Positions 60,444 to 64,000 of a DNA stretch of 64,000 nucleotides are shown here, piece after piece. Source of the DNA: Draconibacterium orientale. Lineage in GTDB: Bacteria > Bacteroidota > Bacteroidia > Bacteroidales > Prolixibacteraceae. The notes below the pieces were generated by a model. That model ran no database searches and was not told where the DNA came from. It saw only the letters and a program-made list of their open reading frames with translations. Both the position numbers and the translations under genes were made by a program. Location of the stretch: assembly GCF_000626635.1 (NCBI RefSeq), contig NZ_CP007451.1:930001-994000 (forward strand). Direction: 5' to 3'. How positions within the stretch are numbered: position 1 is the first letter of the stretch; each line of letters begins with the position of its first letter.

Positions 60444-62212
60444 ACCTTATGCTCTTCCTCCTCCAACTGATGTAACAGCCGTGCATATTTCCCACCAAAT
60501 TTTAGCAGCTCTTCATGGTTGCCGCGTTCAATAATCCGTCCGTCTTCCAACACCAAAATCATATCCGAATTTTTAATGGTGCTTAGGCGGTGTGCCACTG
60601 CAATAACCGTTTTCCGTGAGAAAATATTGGCAATGGCTTTTTGTATGTACTGCTCGGTAATGGAATCAACAGCGCTGGTTGCCTCATCAAGAATGATTAA
60701 CTCGCTGTTGCCGGCAATGGCCCTAGCAAACGAAATTAACTGTGCCTGTCCTTTCGAAAGGTTATCGCCATTATCCTGAACTATAAACTGATACTTTTCG
60801 GGCAGCTGGTCGATAAAATAATTGGCATAAACAAACGATGCCGACTGCTCCACATCGCTTCGTGAAATGGATTTACGCCCCAGCGAAATGTTGAATTCAA
60901 CCGTATCGTTAAACATGTAAATATCCTGCTGCATAATGGAAATCGTTTCGCGGATCTGTCCAATCGGAATTTCTGACAATTCGGTGCCGTTAATTTTTAT
61001 GCTTCCTCGATAACCGGTGTATGTTTTTGCCAATAGTCGAATAATCGTTGATTTTCCCGATCCGGTGGTACCAACCAATGCGAGCCGGTCGCCTTTTTTC
61101 AGCTTGAACGACACATCTTTCAGCACATCGGGCGTGTCTTCCGAATAGCGGAAAAACACATTTTTAAATTCAATTTCCTGCAAAGCAACTGCTTCGGGAA
61201 CCGTGTCTGCTTTCGGATCTTCCACCTGCTGATCGAACATTTCGCTAATATGCTCCAACGCCGACATAGCCCGCTGAATGGTTGAAATTTGCTGGGCAAA
61301 CTGTTTTACCGGCACAAAAAGGCGCTCTAAAGTGGTTACAAAAACAATCAGAATTCCGAGCGTATAACCGTAACCCCAAATCTGAATGGCGCCGTACCAA
61401 ATCACCAGTGCCGTGGCCACCGACGTAATTCCTTCCACAATCGAATAAAGGAACGAATCGTAAACATTCGATTTGTTTTGAGCATCGCAAAACTGTTTGT
61501 TCAAATCGTCGTATTTATTCAGCACTTTATCCTCGGCGGCAAAAAGTTGAACAGTTTTCATTCCGGTTAATGCTTCCTGCAAATAAGCCGCCGATTTTGC
61601 CAAACTGGTGCGGGACGTATTGTAAGCTTTCCGGATTTTTTTCCGCAGAAAGTTAATTACCAGAATAATTACCGGAACTACCAGTAACAGCACCAAAGTA
61701 AGGCGCCAGTTGATGTAAAAAAGGTAGCCCACCAGCGCCAGCGTTTTTATACTGTCGGCCAGCAATCCAAGCACCCCGGCAGCAAACGAATCCGAAACTG
61801 ATTCCATATCGCTGGTCAATCGCGACAAGGTTACGCCAATTGGTTTTTTATCGAAATAGCTTAGGGGAAAACGCAACGATTTTCCGAACAAACGCCTGCG
61901 CAAATCAACAACTGCCAGCCCTCCTGCTTTCGAAAAAGAGTAACTGTAAACACCGTCGAACAAAATATTCAGAATCAATGCTCCAGCCAGAAAAAGACTT
62001 TGCCGGATTAATCCGTCCACATTTCCCGGCACGATGTAATTATCAACGATATCTTCAATCAGCCAAAGAAACAGAATCCCCGCTCCGGTAGTAACCGGAA
62101 TGGAAGCAATACTCAGGAAAAACCACTTTTTGTGTGGTTTAAAATAGCCAGCAAACTTTCGGAACAGCTGCCAATCGACACTTTTTATCATATTGTTTTT
62201 GCCTGTGCTCAT
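60440..62212 (-). CDS. ABC exporter subunit with consensus ATP site (MdlB-like)
   Basis: A 590-residue type IV exporter half-transporter: N-terminal six-helix membrane domain (FLSIASIPVTTGAGILFLWLIEDI and more) and C-terminal ATPase with Walker A GTTGSGKSTIIRLL, signature NLSKGQAQLISFARAIAG, Walker B LIILDEATSAVD with catalytic Glu, and AHRLST with switch His. The signature is LSKGQ instead of LSGGQ. It starts inside the stop of the partner gene (ATGA) and forms with it a heterodimer of the MdlA/MdlB type, exporting an unknown lipid, drug or peptide. Confidence 0.9.
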   Translation of the reverse strand: MSTGKNNMIKSVDWQLFRKFAGYFKPHKKWFFLSIASIPVTTGAGILFLWLIEDIVDNYIVPGNVDGLIRQSLFLAGALILNILFDGVYSYSFSKAGGLAVVDLRRRLFGKSLRFPLSYFDKKPIGVTLSRLTSDMESVSDSFAAGVLGLLADSIKTLALVGYLFYINWRLTLVLLLVVPVIILVINFLRKKIRKAYNTSRTSLAKSAAYLQEALTGMKTVQLFAAEDKVLNKYDDLNKQFCDAQNKSNVYDSFLYSIVEGITSVATALVIWYGAIQIWGYGYTLGILIVFVTTLERLFVPVKQFAQQISTIQRAMSALEHISEMFDQQVEDPKADTVPEAVALQEIEFKNVFFRYSEDTPDVLKDVSFKLKKGDRLALVGTTGSGKSTIIRLLAKTYTGYRGSIKINGTELSEIPIGQIRETISIMQQDIYMFNDTVEFNISLGRKSISRSDVEQSASFVYANYFIDQLPEKYQFIVQDNGDNLSKGQAQLISFARAIAGNSELIILDEATSAVDSITEQYIQKAIANIFSRKTVIAVAHRLSTIKNSDMILVLEDGRIIERGNHEELLKFGGKYARLLHQLEEEEHKV

Positions 62213-63979
62213 AACTGCCTTTCTTTTTTTGTTTCGCCTTCCTGTTGCAGTTTTGCAATGTTGCGGTAGAAATCTGAATATTTTAGCAATTCCTCGTGAT
62301 TTCCTTTTGCCGCCATTTTTCCATCTTCCAGCACAATGGTAAAATCGGTTTTCTCGAGCACGCTAATCCGGTTCGAAATTACCACCAGACTTTTCACTGC
62401 ATGGTTTTCCACAATTTGTTTAATCAGAAAACGCTCGGTGTCGGTGTCAACGGCCGAAAACACATCATCAAGAATCAACAACTCGCCTTGCGTATAAAGT
62501 GCGCGTGCCAGGCTAATTCGCTGTTTCTGTCCGCCCGAAAGCATAATGCCTTTTTCGCCCACCATTGTTTTTCCCTTTTTGGGGAAACGCAACAGTTCGT
62601 CGGCAAAAGCGCTTTTGTAAATCACATCGTCAAAACGTTTCTCGTCAATCGTTTCATCCGAGGTTAAGCCAATGTTGTTCTCAATGGAATCAGAAAACAG
62701 AAACACCTCCTGACTTACCGTATTTACCACCGATCGGATATCTTCGCTTCGTATCGAATCAGCATCAATATCGCCATAGAAGATCTGTCCTGCTCCGGGT
62801 CGTAAATAACCATTTAAACACTGAATCAAGGTGGTTTTCCCCGATCCTACTTTTCCGGTAATTCCAACAATCTGGCCGGGCTTTACAGAAAACGAAATGT
62901 CCTTCAAAACCGGTTTATCGCCGTTGTGGTAGGTGTAATTCAGATTTTCTACGCGAATACCTTCTTTAAACAGTTCTCCCTTTTGGTTTGCCGGCAGTGC
63001 TTTCCGATCATCGTCGGTTCCTTTCCGGTCCATAATGGTTTGTATACTGCTGATTCCCACCATCCCTTGCTGAAAAATGGTGAGCACCCAGCCCAGCCCC
63101 ATAATCGGATGAGCCAGCAGCGCTGCGTACGCAATGTATTCGGTTAATTCTCCAATGGTGAATTTGCCGTTAATCACATACATTCCGCCTACAAAAAAGA
63201 TGATGATTTTTAAAATCTGCCCGAGATTAGCAAGCAAGGGAATCACAAACGAACGGATCCACGCAATTTTAAGGCTGGCCTCGTAATACGAAATATTTTC
63301 GGTCTCCACCTTCTTTTCGGCATGCGCGTAAATATTGTAGCTTTTTATTACGCTGTTACCCGAAAGAAAGGAAATGATTTTTCCGGAAAGCTTTTGCAAG
63401 GTATCCATTCTCGCGTGCGTGTTTTTAACCATTACTTTCATACCATAACGCACAATAAAAAATACCACTACCATTGGAATGATACAATACAGCGTAAGCA
63501 TGGGCGACAATTTCCACATCATGTAGGGTGTAAGCGACAGTGAAAGCAGAATGTTGCCAATTTGCAGAATACCAAAACCGGTAATCATTCGCACACCGTT
63601 AATGTCGTTATTTACCCGCGATATAATATTTCCGGTAGAGTTTGTATCGTAATAATCCTTGCCAAAGGAGGCCAGTTTTTTGGAACATTTCGCCCTTTAA
63701 TTGCCGCTCAATCAGGCGGGCCGGGAAAAAGATCAAAATCCGCGAAAGTGTTCTCACCAATATTAATCCAACTGCCAAACCAACAATGATCAGCACATTT
63801 TTATGAAACTCACTTTCATTTCCGGCACGTCCTCCGGCTATAAGGTCGATGGTTTTCTGTATAAACCCAGGTATCGTAACCGAAGTCCATACGGTAAGCA
63901 CCAGGAAGATTATTCCGCCTGTGTACCACCACCGGTATTGATGTGTGTATTTTAATAAGAATTTTAGTTTCGATAACAT
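62209..63979 (-). pseudogene. ABC exporter subunit with degenerate ATP site, frameshifted
   Basis: The partner half-transporter, about 590 residues if repaired. The N-terminal piece (63979-63608) starts MLSKLKFLLKYTHQYRWW; the rest follows in another frame with TMDs, Walker A GKVGSGKTTLIQCL and signature LSGGQKQRISLARAL. Walker B reads LLILDDVFSAVD, Asp in place of the catalytic Glu, and the H-loop is VVISNRIS, lacking the His, as in the inactive site of heterodimeric exporters. The frame breaks at a run of six A's (T's at 63676-63681): five would restore GEMFQKLASFGKDYYDT. A sequencing error or a true null mutation. Confidence 0.83.
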
Positions 63980-64000
63980 GATCCGGTATCCAGTTTTTGC

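Noticed and set aside
63600-63700. Programmed frameshift in the ABC exporter gene
   Set aside because: A single extra A in a short run, with no stem-loop or slippery heptamer and no known precedent; a point indel or sequencing error is simpler.
1-64000. tRNA or rRNA genes
   Set aside because: I looked for cloverleaf ends with GGTTCGAATCC-like T arms and for conserved rRNA segments and found none convincing; a covariance scan would be needed to be sure.

Overview
The window looks like a chromosomal segment of a Bacteroidota bacterium, probably class Bacteroidia. I infer this from the AT-rich coding style, the SusC-like TonB receptor with STN and carboxypeptidase-like domains next to a DUF4249 lipoprotein, the TamA/TamB pair, several Cys lipoproteins, and one promoter of the Bacteroidota TTG...TAnnTTTG type. 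A more exact taxonomic placement cannot be justified from this sequence alone. No rRNA, tRNA or CRISPR array was seen.

Left part, 1 to about 9300: accessory DNA. It opens with the end of a Wadjet plasmid-defence operon (jetC 3' end, jetD). It continues as an array of single-gene units, all on the + strand, separated by seven long imperfect palindromes. These palindromes behave like integron attC sites. In each complete unit that can be tested, the core at the end of the unit is the exact reverse complement of the core at its start, so each unit would close into its own circular cassette. No integrase is visible, so within this window it is an integrase-less attC cluster (a CALIN-like array). 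Cassette cargo includes a uracil-DNA-glycosylase-like protein, a protein with a proteasome/HslV-type N-terminal threonine active site, a coiled-coil membrane protein, a propeller lipoprotein, unknown proteins, and one ORF-poor cassette with nested inverted repeats. This array is the most unusual part of the window.

9250 to 12500: a pile of mobile elements that cut off the last cassette. It holds an IS91-type transposase fragment, a complete IS21-family element with phased repeats at both ends, an IS3-type orfA fragment, and an IS1182-type fragment.

12735 to 20900: a two-gene membrane and octaheme cytochrome c module, a frameshifted MFS transporter, a GH53 endo-galactanase-like lipoprotein, and an IS110-family element whose transposase is split at an A9 run.

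21000 to 64000: mostly ordinary core genome. It contains a TGS-domain nucleoside kinase, uvrA, a lytic transglycosylase, a TonB receptor/DUF4249/MG2-like operon ending at a clear terminator, ppc, a serine hydrolase, a peroxiredoxin, an App1-like phosphatase followed by tamA and tamB, a lipid kinase, and AI-2E-type and YihY-type membrane proteins. A small envelope-stress-like cluster (YtxH, holin-like), a hybrid histidine kinase with an NtrC-type regulator and a single-domain response regulator follow. The window ends with a DedA-like protein and a heterodimeric ABC exporter whose second subunit carries a one-base frameshift.
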